A stretch of 64,000 nucleotides of DNA from Arthrobacter sp. C9C5 (GTDB lineage Bacteria; Actinomycetota; Actinomycetes; Actinomycetales; Micrococcaceae): the NCBI RefSeq assembly GCF_013359735.1, contig NZ_JABFMX010000001.1:1-64000 (forward strand). The letters run 5' to 3'. Position 1 is the stretch's first letter. Every line of letters begins with the position of its first letter. Below are positions 18,369 through 26,988 of this stretch, piece after piece. The notes under the pieces are model-generated. The model did no database searches. It was given only the letters and a program-made list of their open reading frames with translations, and was not told where the DNA came from. The position numbers and the translations under genes are program-made.

Positions 18369-18703
18369 AACTGATTACCGCAATCGTCCGTCCGGAAAAG
18401 CTCGACACCATCAGGGAAGGTCTGGAAGCCTACGGCGTGCAGGGCCTGACGGTCAGCGCGGCCAGCGGCTACGGCCGGCAGCGCGGCTACACCGAGGTGT
18501 ACCGCGGCGCCGAGTACAACGTGGACCTGCTCCCCAAGATCCGAGTCGAGGTCCTGGCCACCGACGAACAGGCGGACGACATCCTGGATGTCATCATCGC
18601 CAGCTCGAACACCGGCCGGGCCGGCGACGGGAAGGTCTGGACGATGGACGTCTTCGAGGCAGTGCGCGTCCGCACCGGAGAACGCGGCGCGGCAGCCATC
18701 TAG
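18365..18703 (+). CDS. glnB: PII nitrogen regulatory protein
   Basis: 112 residues, exact PII length. The T-loop has Tyr51 in RGAEYNVD, the residue uridylylated in enterobacteria and adenylylated in Corynebacterium. The B-loop pattern SSNTGRAGDGKVW binds ATP/ADP. The start overlaps the amtB stop. The protein senses 2-oxoglutarate and energy charge and blocks AmtB. The usual third gene, glnD, is absent: a terminator follows directly. Confidence 0.96.
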   Translation: MKLITAIVRPEKLDTIREGLEAYGVQGLTVSAASGYGRQRGYTEVYRGAEYNVDLLPKIRVEVLATDEQADDILDVIIASSNTGRAGDGKVWTMDVFEAVRVRTGERGAAAI

Positions 18704-18762
18704 GCTGCAGCCCTCCAGCCGCGCACCGCGCGAGCGGATCGCGATCGGGGGTTGCGACGGCG

Positions 18763-18798
18763 GACCGGACACCTGGAAAGGTGTCCGGTCTGCTTTTT
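18763..18798 (+). terminator. Rho-independent terminator of amtB-glnB
   Basis: A 12-bp perfect stem (18763-18774 with 18779-18790), a GGAA tetraloop and a five-T run make a textbook terminator 60 bases after the glnB stop. Confidence 0.92.
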
Positions 18799-18864
18799 CG
18801 TTGCCCGCTCATTATCGTGGCGGCGATTAGCCGCCGCGGGTTTGCCGTGCCGCCGTTCACCCCG

Positions 18865-20253
18865 CTAAACCGGCCAGCCCTCCGGACCGGGCGTCCCGGC
18901 GGCATATTCCTCCAGCGGCACGCTGTCCCGGGCCCAGGCCTTGAGCACGGGTTCGAGGATGCGCCAGCAGTCTTCCGCGGTGTCGCCGCGCACGGACAGC
19001 AGCGGGTCGCCGCTGAGAACGCCTTCCAGGACTTCACCGTAAGGGAGCAGCTCGGAGGCGCTGAGTTCCGCCTTCAGGGTGGCCCGGTCCAGGCTCAACA
19101 CGTTCCCGGGGCCGTTCACGTCGACGTCGAACTGCAGCGTATCCGGGCCGAAACCAATCCGCAGCTGGTTGGGGGAGTCCACCCCGGTAAAGCCCTTGGG
19201 CAGGTGCGGCACCGGCCGGAAGGTGACCACGGCCTCCTTGCGCATCGCGCCCAGCGCCTTGCCTGAGCGGAGGATGAAGGGCACGCCCTGCCACCGCCAG
19301 TTGTCGATCTCCACCTGCACCTCGGCAAGGGTCTCGGTGTTGCGCGACGCGTCCACGCCCTCTTCCTTGGCGTAGTCCGGGACCTTCCGGCCGTCGATGG
19401 AGCCTGCCGTGTACCGGGCGCGGCGCGTGCTTTTGGCATACGGGGCCTTGATGCTGCTGGCCCGCAGGAGCGTGGCGACGGCGTCCCGCAGGTCCCGCTC
19501 GTCAACCGAGGCGGGCGGTTCGATCGCCATCAGGGCCATGATCTGCAGCAGGTGGCTCTGGATCATGTCGCGCAGGGCGCCGGCGCCGTCGTAGTAGCGG
19601 GCCCGGCCTTCCAACGCGAGGTCCTCATCGAAGATGATCTCCACCTTCTCGACGTAGTCCCGGTTCCACACCGGCTCCAGGAAGGTATTCGCAAAGCGCA
19701 GGCCCAGGATGTTCAGCACCGTGGCCTTGCCCAGAAAGTGGTCCACCCGGTGGATGTGGTCCTCGGGGACCAGTGCGGCCAGGGTCTTGTTGAGGTCCCG
19801 CGCCGATTCCTCGCTGGACCCGAACGGTTTCTCCATCACCAGCCGGGTCCCGGCGGGTACCTGCTCCGGGGCCAGGGCCTCGCAGGCCAGCTGGCTGATC
19901 TTCGGCGGCAGGGCGAAATAGACAGCCACCGGTCCTTCCAGCGTGGCCAGCAGGCCCGCCAGCTGCCCTTTGGCGGTGACGTCCAGCTGGTGGTAGCTGG
20001 TGCTTTCGCGGATCCGTTTCAGCTCCCGCTTGCCGCTGGAGTTGGCCTGGGAGTTGGCGTCGGCGAAGGAGGTCTCGAGGCGTTCCAGCCACTGCTCCGA
20101 AGTCCAGTCGTCCGAGCCCGCACCCACCAGCGTGAGGCCCGGAGCGTGGCCCTTCGCCACCAGCCGGGCCAGCCCCGGCAGCAGCAGCCTGCCGGTCAGG
20201 TCGCCCGAGGCGCCGAGGATGAGCAGGGTTTTTACAGTTGGTTGACTGGTCAC
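18865..20253 (-). CDS. zwf: Glucose-6-phosphate dehydrogenase, divergent type
   Basis: 462 residues from GTG 20253. GASGDLTGR (14-22) is the NADP-binding motif, EKPFG (141-145) follows, and RVDHFLGK (169-176) holds the catalytic His and Lys of the family signature. The usual Glu after Lys (DHYLGKE) is Ala here, and the protein is shorter than typical Zwf (about 490-515). It is likely a second isoenzyme rather than the pentose-phosphate operon Zwf; a gluconate pathway role is possible given gnd at 49.8 kb. It is divergent from ffh. Confidence 0.85.
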   Translation of the reverse strand: MTSQPTVKTLLILGASGDLTGRLLLPGLARLVAKGHAPGLTLVGAGSDDWTSEQWLERLETSFADANSQANSSGKRELKRIRESTSYHQLDVTAKGQLAGLLATLEGPVAVYFALPPKISQLACEALAPEQVPAGTRLVMEKPFGSSEESARDLNKTLAALVPEDHIHRVDHFLGKATVLNILGLRFANTFLEPVWNRDYVEKVEIIFDEDLALEGRARYYDGAGALRDMIQSHLLQIMALMAIEPPASVDERDLRDAVATLLRASSIKAPYAKSTRRARYTAGSIDGRKVPDYAKEEGVDASRNTETLAEVQVEIDNWRWQGVPFILRSGKALGAMRKEAVVTFRPVPHLPKGFTGVDSPNQLRIGFGPDTLQFDVDVNGPGNVLSLDRATLKAELSASELLPYGEVLEGVLSGDPLLSVRGDTAEDCWRILEPVLKAWARDSVPLEEYAAGTPGPEGWPV

Positions 20254-20403
20254 CTAAGCCAGCATGCCATCTTGAAGGCGCGTCTTGGTACCCTAGATAG
20301 TCGAGTCCCGTTGTCGAGGCAGTTCGTTCCGGCGAAACAGTCACGACTCTGGCGTGCCGCACTGGCCGCCAGCTGTAGATCCACTGAAAGAAGTGCACGG
20401 CGC

Positions 20404-21990
20404 GTGTTCAATTCACTCTCTGACCGGTTGACAGCAACCTTCAAGAATCTCCGTGGCAAGGGCCGCCTCACCGAGGCGGACGTTGACGCCACGGTCCGCG
20501 AGATCCGGCGTGCCCTGCTGGACGCCGACGTTGCCGTCCCGGTGGTCAGGGAGTTCACCGCCCGCGTGCGCGAGCGGGCCCTCGGCGTCGAGGTCTCCGG
20601 TGCGTTGAACCCGAGCCAGCAGATCGTGAAGATCGTCAACGAGGAACTCGTCGAGATCCTCGGCGGCGAGACCCGCCGGATCCGGCTGGCCAAGACCGGG
20701 CCCACCATCATCATGCTCGCCGGCCTCCAGGGTGCCGGTAAGACCACCCTGGCCGGCAAGCTCTCCAAGTTCCTCAAGGCGCAGGGCCACAGCCCCATGC
20801 TGGTCGCCTGCGACCTGCAGCGCCCCAATGCCGTGACGCAGCTGCAGGTCGTCGGCCAGCGGGCCGGCGTTCCCGTCTTTGCCCCGCACCCGGGCGCCAC
20901 CTCCTCCGAACTGGACCACCCTGCCGGTGACCCGGTCGCCGTCGCCCGTGCCGGCGTCGAGGAAGCCAAGCGCACGCTGCACGACGTCGTGATCGTGGAC
21001 ACCGCCGGCCGGCTCGGCGTCGACGCCGAAATGATGGAACAGGCCCGCCAGATCCGCCGGGCCATCGTCCCCAACGAAGTCCTCTTCGTGATCGACTCGA
21101 TGATCGGCCAGGACGCCGTCAACACGGCAATGGCCTTCGATGAAGGCGTCAACTTCACCGGCATCGTGCTCTCCAAGCTCGACGGCGACGCCCGCGGCGG
21201 TGCCGCGCTGTCCGTCGCGTCGGTCACCGGGAAGCCGGTCATGTTCGCGTCCACCGGCGAAGGCCTGGACGACTTCGAGCTCTTCCACCCGGACCGGATG
21301 GCCTCGCGCATCCTCGACATGGGCGACGTGCTCACCCTGATCGAGCAGGCCGAGAAGTCCTGGGACAAGGACGAAGCAGCGCGGATGGCGAAGAAGTTCG
21401 CCGACCAGGAAGACTTCACCCTCGAGGACTTCCTCGCCCAGATGCAGCAGATCCGCAACATGGGCTCGATGAAGAAGATGCTCATGATGATGCCGGGCGC
21501 GCAGAACATCCGGCAGCAGCTGGAGCAGTTCGACGAGCGCGAGATTGACCGGGTCGAGGCGATCGTGCGGTCCATGACCCCGCACGAGCGGGTGGCGCCG
21601 AAGATCATCAACGGCTCCCGCCGCGCCCGCATCGCCCGCGGTTCCGGCGTGCACGTCTCCGAGGTCAACGGCCTGCTGGAACGCTTCGCGCAGGCACAGA
21701 AGATGATGAAGAAGATGGCGGCCGGCGGAGGCATGCCAGGCATGCCGGGGATGCCCGGGATGGGCGGCGGCGGAGCCCGCAAGGGCGCCAAGAGCGCACC
21801 GAAGAAGAAGGCCCGCTCCGGCAACCCGGCCAAGGCCGCGCAGGAGCTCAAGGACGCGGAGGCACGGCGCGCCGCGGGCCCCAAGGCTGTGCCCACCGGT
21901 GCGGCCTTCGGCCAGCAGGGCGGGGAATTCGACCCGTCGCAGCTGAACCTGCCCAAGGGTTTCGACAAGTTCCTCGGCGGCAGCAAGTAG
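20404..21990 (+). CDS. ffh: Signal recognition particle protein Ffh
   Basis: 528 residues from GTG 20404; MFNSLSDRLTATFKNLRGKG is the family N-terminus, so the long in-frame extension upstream is not coding. N domain at 1-90, then the G domain with GLQGAGKTT (about 106), DTAGR and SKLDGDARGG. The methionine-rich M domain from about 330 binds 4.5S RNA and signal sequences. The tail is Gly/Met/Pro-rich, with MPGMPGMPGMGGG, then basic. It pairs with FtsY at 12.3 kb. Confidence 0.97.
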   Translation: MFNSLSDRLTATFKNLRGKGRLTEADVDATVREIRRALLDADVAVPVVREFTARVRERALGVEVSGALNPSQQIVKIVNEELVEILGGETRRIRLAKTGPTIIMLAGLQGAGKTTLAGKLSKFLKAQGHSPMLVACDLQRPNAVTQLQVVGQRAGVPVFAPHPGATSSELDHPAGDPVAVARAGVEEAKRTLHDVVIVDTAGRLGVDAEMMEQARQIRRAIVPNEVLFVIDSMIGQDAVNTAMAFDEGVNFTGIVLSKLDGDARGGAALSVASVTGKPVMFASTGEGLDDFELFHPDRMASRILDMGDVLTLIEQAEKSWDKDEAARMAKKFADQEDFTLEDFLAQMQQIRNMGSMKKMLMMMPGAQNIRQQLEQFDEREIDRVEAIVRSMTPHERVAPKIINGSRRARIARGSGVHVSEVNGLLERFAQAQKMMKKMAAGGGMPGMPGMPGMGGGGARKGAKSAPKKKARSGNPAKAAQELKDAEARRAAGPKAVPTGAAFGQQGGEFDPSQLNLPKGFDKFLGGSK

Positions 21991-22104
21991 CGGAAGCCTC
22001 CTTGGCCCCGGCAGTATGTTGTCGGCCGGTATCCCGACTGCCAGTATCGCGACTGCGAGGATGTCGTCGGCCTCGATGACGGACCGGTGCCATAGGCTTA
22101 GGGC

Positions 22105-22839
22105 ATGTTCAAGCAGCGCGTAGTTTTCGTCCACGGGGCCGGCAGATTTGGCGCCGCGGCGTGGCCGAAGCAGCACGGCATGGCGCTGAGCTACGACGCC
22201 TTGTTCCTGCGGCGGCACGGCTTCGACGCCGTCGCCGAGCCTCAGGAGACGGACTTTGCCGCCGACGCCGGAATTGTCCTCCGGGCCCTGGCCGACGACG
22301 GCCGCGGCGCTGCCGGCGGCCACGTGGTGGCCCATTCGCAGGGCGCGATCGCGGCGATGATGGCGGCCGTCGAACGCCCCGACCTGGTGCAGTCCCTGAC
22401 CCTGGTGGAACCGGCCTGCCTGTCCCTGACCGCGGAGCTCCCGGCCAGCGCCGCGCACCGGGCGCTGATGCAGCCTCTCTTCGATGTCCGGCACAACCTC
22501 AGCGACGACGACTTCCAGCGGGAATTCGTCCGCCGCGCCTTCGCCGCCGACGCCCCGGGAGCCACGACGCCGGAGGCCCTCCGGGCGGCGCGCCGGCTGC
22601 GGCTGCAGGCGCCGCCGTGGGAGGCGCCGCTGCACATCGTCCCCGGCGTGCCCACCCTGGTCCTCACCGGCGGCTGGGAGCCGCTCTACGAGGAAATCGC
22701 CGGCTACCTGAGGGAGACGGGCGCCCTGCACCGCACCGCCCCCGGAGGGCACCGGCCGCAGGACTCGAAAGAGGGCGACCGCGCTATCCGCACCTTCATC
22801 GCCGACGTCAACCGGCTTCAGCAGGCCCGGGCTTCCTAG
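22105..22839 (+). CDS. Alpha/beta hydrolase
   Basis: 244 residues. The oxyanion strand VVFVHGAGRFG is at 6-16, and the nucleophile elbow AHSQG places Ser at 78. A late GGHRPQD provides the catalytic His. This is the general esterase/lipase-like fold, and the substrate cannot be named. The next gene begins one base after its stop. Confidence 0.8.
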   Translation: MFKQRVVFVHGAGRFGAAAWPKQHGMALSYDALFLRRHGFDAVAEPQETDFAADAGIVLRALADDGRGAAGGHVVAHSQGAIAAMMAAVERPDLVQSLTLVEPACLSLTAELPASAAHRALMQPLFDVRHNLSDDDFQREFVRRAFAADAPGATTPEALRAARRLRLQAPPWEAPLHIVPGVPTLVLTGGWEPLYEEIAGYLRETGALHRTAPGGHRPQDSKEGDRAIRTFIADVNRLQQARAS

Positions 22840-22840
22840 G

Positions 22841-23329
22841 GTGCCGGTGGCCCGCATCAGGACGGCGACGCCGGAAGACCTCGGGCGCCTGCCCGCTATC
22901 GAGGCTGCGGCTGACAGCCTGCTCGAGGCAGCGCTGGGGAACCAGGCGCTCCCGGGTCCGGCGCTCCCGACCTTGGGTGAGCCGCTCTATGTCCTGGTTG
23001 CGGGAACACCCGCCGTGGGTTTTGCCCGTGTCGACGAAGTCGGGGGCCAGGCCCATCTGGAACAACTCGCGGTGCATCCGGACTCTGCCGGGCAGGGGAT
23101 CGGCCGGTCCCTGGTGGAGGCAGCCCTCGATGTGGCCCGCAGCCGTGGCTATGAATCCATGACGCTCTGCACCTTCGCGGACGTTCCGTTCAATGGGCCC
23201 TTTTACGCAAGCTGCGGCTTCGACGTCGTCGCCAGCCCGGCCGGGGCGCTGGAAGCACTGCGGGCGCACGAAGGTCAGTTGGGGCTGGACGAGCTTGGCC
23301 CGCGGATCGCCATGCGGATTAGGCTTTAG
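22841..23329 (+). CDS. GNAT-family N-acetyltransferase
   Basis: 162 residues from GTG 22841. The acetyl-CoA pyrophosphate loop occurs in LAVHPDSAGQGIGRSLVEAAL (motif Q/RxxGxG/A: GQGIGR), followed by a GNAT strand ending in FYASCGFDVV. The acceptor substrate is unknown. It lies in a tight run with the hydrolase before it and the amidohydrolase after it (three-base gap), which suggests one transcript. Confidence 0.82.
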   Translation: MPVARIRTATPEDLGRLPAIEAAADSLLEAALGNQALPGPALPTLGEPLYVLVAGTPAVGFARVDEVGGQAHLEQLAVHPDSAGQGIGRSLVEAALDVARSRGYESMTLCTFADVPFNGPFYASCGFDVVASPAGALEALRAHEGQLGLDELGPRIAMRIRL

Positions 23330-23332
23330 GCC

Positions 23333-24433
23333 ATGAGCGCCATCATCGAGTTCAGCGGCCCGGTCCTCACCGGAGCCGACCAGGAGCGGCGCGGGCTGTG
23401 GGCCGTGGACGGCCGCCTGACCTTCCGGCGCCCCGCGGCCGCGCCGGACCGGGTACTGTACGGCTGGGTGATCCCCGGGCTCGTCGACGCGCACTGCCAC
23501 ATCGGGCTCGGACCCGGCGGGGATGTCCCCGAGGAGGTCGCCGAGCGGCAGGCCCTGACCGACCGCGACGCCGGAACCCTGCTGGTCCGCGACGCCGGTG
23601 CCGTCCATGACACCCGCTGGATCCAGCAGCGGGCCGAGCTGCCACGCATCATCCGCTCCGGCCGGCACATCGCCAGGACGCGGCGGTACCTGCGGGGCTT
23701 CGCCGTCGAGGTGGAACCCGAGGACCTCGTGGAGGCCGTGCGCAAGCAGGCCCGCGCGGGGGACGGCTGGGTGAAGCTGGTGGGGGACTGGATCGACCGC
23801 GACGCCGGCGACCTCGCCGCGAGTTTCCCGGCCCGGTACGTCAGGGACGCGGTCCAGGCCGCCCACGACGAAGGCGCCCGCGTCACGTCGCACTGCTTCG
23901 CGGAGGACACCCTCGATGACATGCTCGACGCCGGCATCGACTGCATCGAACACGGAACCGGGCTGCTTCCCCGGCACTTGCCGCGCTTCGTCGAACAACG
24001 TGTCCCGATTGTCCCCACCCTGATCAACATCGCCACTTTCCCGGACATCGCGGCCCAGGCCAAGGCGAAGTTCCCCCGCTACGCGGCACACATGCTCGGG
24101 CTCTGGGAACGCCGCTCCGAACGGATCCTCGAGGCGTACGAGGCCGGGGTCGCCATCTACGCCGGGACCGACGCGGGCAGCGTGATCAAGCACGGACGCA
24201 TCATCGACGAAGTAGAGGCCCTGCACGCCGCCGGGCTCCCTGCCGGCGCCGCCCTCGACGCCGGCGCCTGGGCCGCACGGGACTGGCTTGGAGCCGATGC
24301 GATCGCAGAAGGTGCCAGTGCCGACGTCCTGGTCTGCGCGGAGGATCCGCGCGGGAACCTCGGCACCCTGCGCGGACTCACGGCCATCGTGCTGCGCGGA
24401 GAGCTGGTGCTGGGGACGACTCCGGGCTTTTAG
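23333..24433 (+). CDS. Metal-dependent amidohydrolase
   Basis: 366 residues. VIPGLVDAHCHIGLG (about 47-60) provides the first two metal-binding His (54, 56). VTSHCFAED and CIEHGTG supply later His, and YAGTDAGS supplies the catalytic Asp. The order fits the imidazolonepropionase-like/aryldialkylphosphatase-type branch of the amidohydrolase superfamily. Substrate is unknown; probably a cyclic amide or ester in catabolism. It is the last gene of the three-gene run. Confidence 0.83.
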   Translation: MSAIIEFSGPVLTGADQERRGLWAVDGRLTFRRPAAAPDRVLYGWVIPGLVDAHCHIGLGPGGDVPEEVAERQALTDRDAGTLLVRDAGAVHDTRWIQQRAELPRIIRSGRHIARTRRYLRGFAVEVEPEDLVEAVRKQARAGDGWVKLVGDWIDRDAGDLAASFPARYVRDAVQAAHDEGARVTSHCFAEDTLDDMLDAGIDCIEHGTGLLPRHLPRFVEQRVPIVPTLINIATFPDIAAQAKAKFPRYAAHMLGLWERRSERILEAYEAGVAIYAGTDAGSVIKHGRIIDEVEALHAAGLPAGAALDAGAWAARDWLGADAIAEGASADVLVCAEDPRGNLGTLRGLTAIVLRGELVLGTTPGF

Positions 24434-24440
24434 GAATAAA

Positions 24441-24452
24441 TTGAAGCTTCAA
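24441..24452. promoter_or_regulatory. Perfect palindrome upstream of the VOC gene
   Basis: TTGAAGCTTCAA is a 12-bp perfect palindrome in a markedly AT-rich patch, 62 bases before the dioxygenase-like gene. It is a plausible repressor operator near the promoter. The cognate regulator is not apparent. Confidence 0.4.
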
Positions 24453-24513
24453 GTAATTTAACTCTATGAGGGTCGCCGAAGGTCGGGGGCCACAGAACCA
24501 TCGGAGCGTTTCA

Positions 24514-25389
24514 ATGACCGTAGAAGCCAGCACCCAGGATCTCCTTCCTGCCGAACTCACCATGGGCACCGTGATGCTCAAGGTCGGCGACATGAAGCTG
24601 ATGACGGACTACTACCAGCGCGCCCTCGGCCTCGACATCGTGGCCGAGCAGGACGGCGGGCTCTACCTCGGACGCAGGCGCAAGCCGCTGGTCCACCTGG
24701 CGCCGGCACCCGGGCTGAACCTGCCCTCCCGCGGCGAAGCCGGCCTCTTCCATACCGCCCTGCTCTTCGAGGACCAGCCCTCGCTGGCCGCCACCGTCGC
24801 GTCCGCTGCGCAGTACGAGCCGCAGTCCTTCACCGGCAGCGCCGACCACCTTGTCAGTGAGGCCTTCTACTTCAACGACCCGGAGGGCAACGGCATCGAG
24901 CTTTACTGGGACCGCCCCCGCGAAGCCTGGTCCTGGGACGGCAAGAACGTCGTGATGGACAGCCTGGCCCTGCCGCCGCAACGCTACCTCGAGCAGCACC
25001 TCACCGAGGCGTCGCTCGCCGGGCAGCGCGAGGCAGACGCCGGCGTCGGCCATGTCCACCTGCAGGTCGGCGACGTTCAGTCCGCGCACGACTTCTACGT
25101 CGGCACCCTCGGTTTTGAGAAGACCGCGGGCTGGCATGGCCAGGCGCTCTTCGTCTCCGCCGGCGGCTACCACCACCACATGGCCATGAACGTCTGGAAC
25201 AGCCGCGGCGCCGGCCCCCGCCGCGACACCCTCGGCCTCGGCGAAGTGCTGATCGAAGTGCCGTCCGGCGACGACGTCGGCGCCCTCGCCGACCGCCTCA
25301 AGACCGCCGGCGTCCAATCGCACCACACCGGAGCCGAGCTGCGCTTCGAGGATCCGTGGCGCAACAGCATCCGCGTCGCCGTCCGCTAA
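24514..25389 (+). CDS. VOC-family protein, catechol-2,3-dioxygenase-like
   Basis: 291 residues from ATG 24514, preceded by CGGAG at a good distance. Two VOC modules: the first begins TVMLKVGDMKLMTDYYQRALG and ends in DPEGNGIELYWDRP (about 128-141), the second begins VGHVHLQVGDVQSAHDFYVGTLG and ends in FEDPWRNSIRV. Candidate metal ligands are His and Glu at the module starts and ends. It resembles Bacillus CatE/YfiE-type proteins annotated as catechol-2,3-dioxygenase or glyoxalase. Substrate is uncertain. Confidence 0.82.
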   Translation: MTVEASTQDLLPAELTMGTVMLKVGDMKLMTDYYQRALGLDIVAEQDGGLYLGRRRKPLVHLAPAPGLNLPSRGEAGLFHTALLFEDQPSLAATVASAAQYEPQSFTGSADHLVSEAFYFNDPEGNGIELYWDRPREAWSWDGKNVVMDSLALPPQRYLEQHLTEASLAGQREADAGVGHVHLQVGDVQSAHDFYVGTLGFEKTAGWHGQALFVSAGGYHHHMAMNVWNSRGAGPRRDTLGLGEVLIEVPSGDDVGALADRLKTAGVQSHHTGAELRFEDPWRNSIRVAVR

Positions 25390-25395
25390 GCATCC

Positions 25396-25802
25396 GGACA
25401 TGCCCAGTCTTCAGCGCCAACGTTGGACATGTCCCACCTTCGAAGCCCACGCTGGGCATGTCCAACTCTCAGCGCCAGCGGCGGACACGTCCAACTTTCG
25501 AAGCCCACGTTGGGTATGTCCACCCTTCCACGTTCGGGTCCGCGGACGTGTCCGGCGTGCGCGTCGGGGAATGGGCATAGTGGGATTATGTCCATTGCTC
25601 GCGGCCAGGGGAGGGCATGTCCAGTGGCGGGAGTGCGCGAGGCAGGGTACAGCGTGGTTGACGCCGGGCATGTCCATCCGCTGATCGGGACGCCGGGCAT
25701 GTCCATCCGCTGATCGGGACGTCGGGCATGTCCATCCGCCGCGGCCAAGGGCGGACATAGTGGCATTATGTCCATTGCTCGCAGCCAGGGGAGGGCATGT
25801 CC
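25396..25802. repeat. Array of 13 GGACATGTCC-type palindromes, mostly 29-bp period
   Basis: Ten-base near-palindromes (GGACATGTCC with A/G at position 3 and rare changes) start at 25396, 25425, 25454, 25483, 25512, 25544, 25573, 25613, 25666, 25695, 25724, 25753 and 25793. Eight of the twelve intervals are exactly 29, and nearly all spacers are 19 bases. Units 25573 and 25753 are expanded to 21 bases by an insertion between the half sites, which also explains their 40-base intervals. Spacers fall into types that recur (TTCGAAGCCCAC, CAGCGCCA, ATCCGCTGATCGGGACG). Noncoding; function unknown. Confidence 0.9.
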
Positions 25803-25907
25803 AGTGGCGGGGGGGGCGAGGCAGGGCGCGGCCGGGCTGAAGCGGATAGGCTGAAAGCGACGCCAAAAACGCGGCCAGCGCCGCCAACCCTCATGAGGAG
25901 CACTTCC

Positions 25908-26345
25908 TTGGGATTTACTGAAATCTTCGTCGCCACCCATGACGCCGCCCTCAAGCGTGCCGCGGCCCTCGACGGCGGCGCCGCGGTCGCCCCCGGCGCG
26001 GTCCGGATTCCGGACATCAGCGACTTCGAAGTCGAACGCCTGGGTGACCTGGCCGGGACTGCCGTGCACGCCGCCGGCGCCGATTATGAGCTGGCCATGG
26101 TGGACGTGGCCAGCGACTCGCTGCTGGGCGTGCCGGCCGCCATGGTCCGCGCCCTCGCCGAGCTGCTCAGCTACGAGACCGAGGGCGAGGGGGACGTCCT
26201 CGCGGACGTCGCGGAGGGCTGGGCCGCGGAGGAGGACATGCCCTTCGGTGCGGACCAGGCCGCCCGCTATGTGCGCCAGCTCGCCGAACTCGCTGCCGGC
26301 GTTGACCCCGCCACCAAGGCCGGACTTTACGTCTGGACCTCCTGA
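25908..26345 (+). CDS. Hypothetical protein next to the palindrome array
   Basis: 145 residues from TTG 25908, chosen because GAGGAG precedes it by seven bases and the product then begins MGFTEIFVATHDAALKRAA. Earlier in-frame codons run into the repeat array and are low-complexity. The protein is soluble, acidic and mostly helical, with IPDISDFEVERLGDLAG and a WAAEEDMPFGADQAARYVRQL segment. I recognise no domain. Codon use looks like the neighbours, so it is probably a real gene. Confidence 0.7.
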   Translation: MGFTEIFVATHDAALKRAAALDGGAAVAPGAVRIPDISDFEVERLGDLAGTAVHAAGADYELAMVDVASDSLLGVPAAMVRALAELLSYETEGEGDVLADVAEGWAAEEDMPFGADQAARYVRQLAELAAGVDPATKAGLYVWTS

Positions 26346-26564
26346 CGCCTCCAAGCTGACGCCTCGAAAAAGCGTCCGGACACGCAGCCGCGGGCGTCAA
26401 GTCGAAATCCGCGCGGTGATCTGGCACAATGAACAGGTACTCGATCTGCGTGGCCCCTCTCTCCGCGTCCGGATCCTGTCCTTTAGAACCCCCTAGTACG
26501 GCCCGCCCCACGGGTGCAGAACGCCGGGCTCGACCCCGTTTCAGAAACAGGAGTGACCACAAAA

Positions 26565-26987
26565 GTGGCCGTAAAGATTCGCCTTAAGCGCTTCGGCAAG
26601 ATGCGCGCACCGTACTACCGCATCGTCGTCATGGACGCACGCTCCAAGCGTGATGGCCGTGCCATCGAAGAGATCGGCAAGTACCACCCGACCGAAGAGC
26701 CCTCGTACATCGAGGTCGACACGGACCGTGCCCAGTACTGGCTCGGCGTCGGCGCACAGCCGTCCGAGCAGGTAGCCGCGATCCTGAAGATCACCGGTGA
26801 CTGGCAGAAGTTCAAGGGTCTCCCGGGCCAGGAGGGCACCTTGAAGACCAAGGCTCCCAAGGAAGCCTTCGTCACCCCGGAAAAGGGTTCCGTGATCATC
26901 CCGGAAGCCATCACCAAGAAGGCCAAGAAGGACGACGCAGCCGAGGCTCCCGCCGACGCCGAAGCAGAGACCACCGAGGCTGAGTAA
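26565..26987 (+). CDS. rpsP: 30S ribosomal protein S16
   Basis: 140 residues from GTG 26565: [20 protein letters not shown] is the S16 N-terminus. AGGAG lies 12 bases upstream; a second in-frame GTG at 26553 overlaps that site and is unlikely. The last 55 residues form a Lys/Ala/Glu-rich extension typical of actinobacterial S16. khpA follows one base after the stop. Confidence 0.95.
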   Translation: MAVKIRLKRFGKMRAPYYRIVVMDARSKRDGRAIEEIGKYHPTEEPSYIEVDTDRAQYWLGVGAQPSEQVAAILKITGDWQKFKGLPGQEGTLKTKAPKEAFVTPEKGSVIIPEAITKKAKKDDAAEAPADAEAETTEAE

Positions 26988-26988
26988 A

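Noticed and set aside
18763..18798. Possible riboswitch after glnB
   Set aside because: It is a plain hairpin with a T run after a stop codon; a terminator explains it fully.
19552..20403. N-terminal extension of ffh
   Set aside because: Overlaps zwf on the other strand and precedes the conserved Ffh start.
20413..22857. 814-codon minus-strand open frame opposite ffh
   Set aside because: Antisense frame produced by high GC third positions; ffh is certain on the other strand.
22808..24226. 472-codon minus-strand frame opposite the GNAT and amidohydrolase genes
   Set aside because: Motifs of both plus-strand enzymes are intact; this is a shadow.
25396..25802. Array as a CRISPR
   Set aside because: Repeats are 10 bases and palindromic, spacers are 19 bases and recur; no cas genes nearby.
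25386..26354. Long minus-strand frames across the palindrome array with repeated WTCP-like peptides
   Set aside because: They are by-products of the 29-bp DNA repeat: the same short peptides recur in several frames, with no ribosome binding site or domain.
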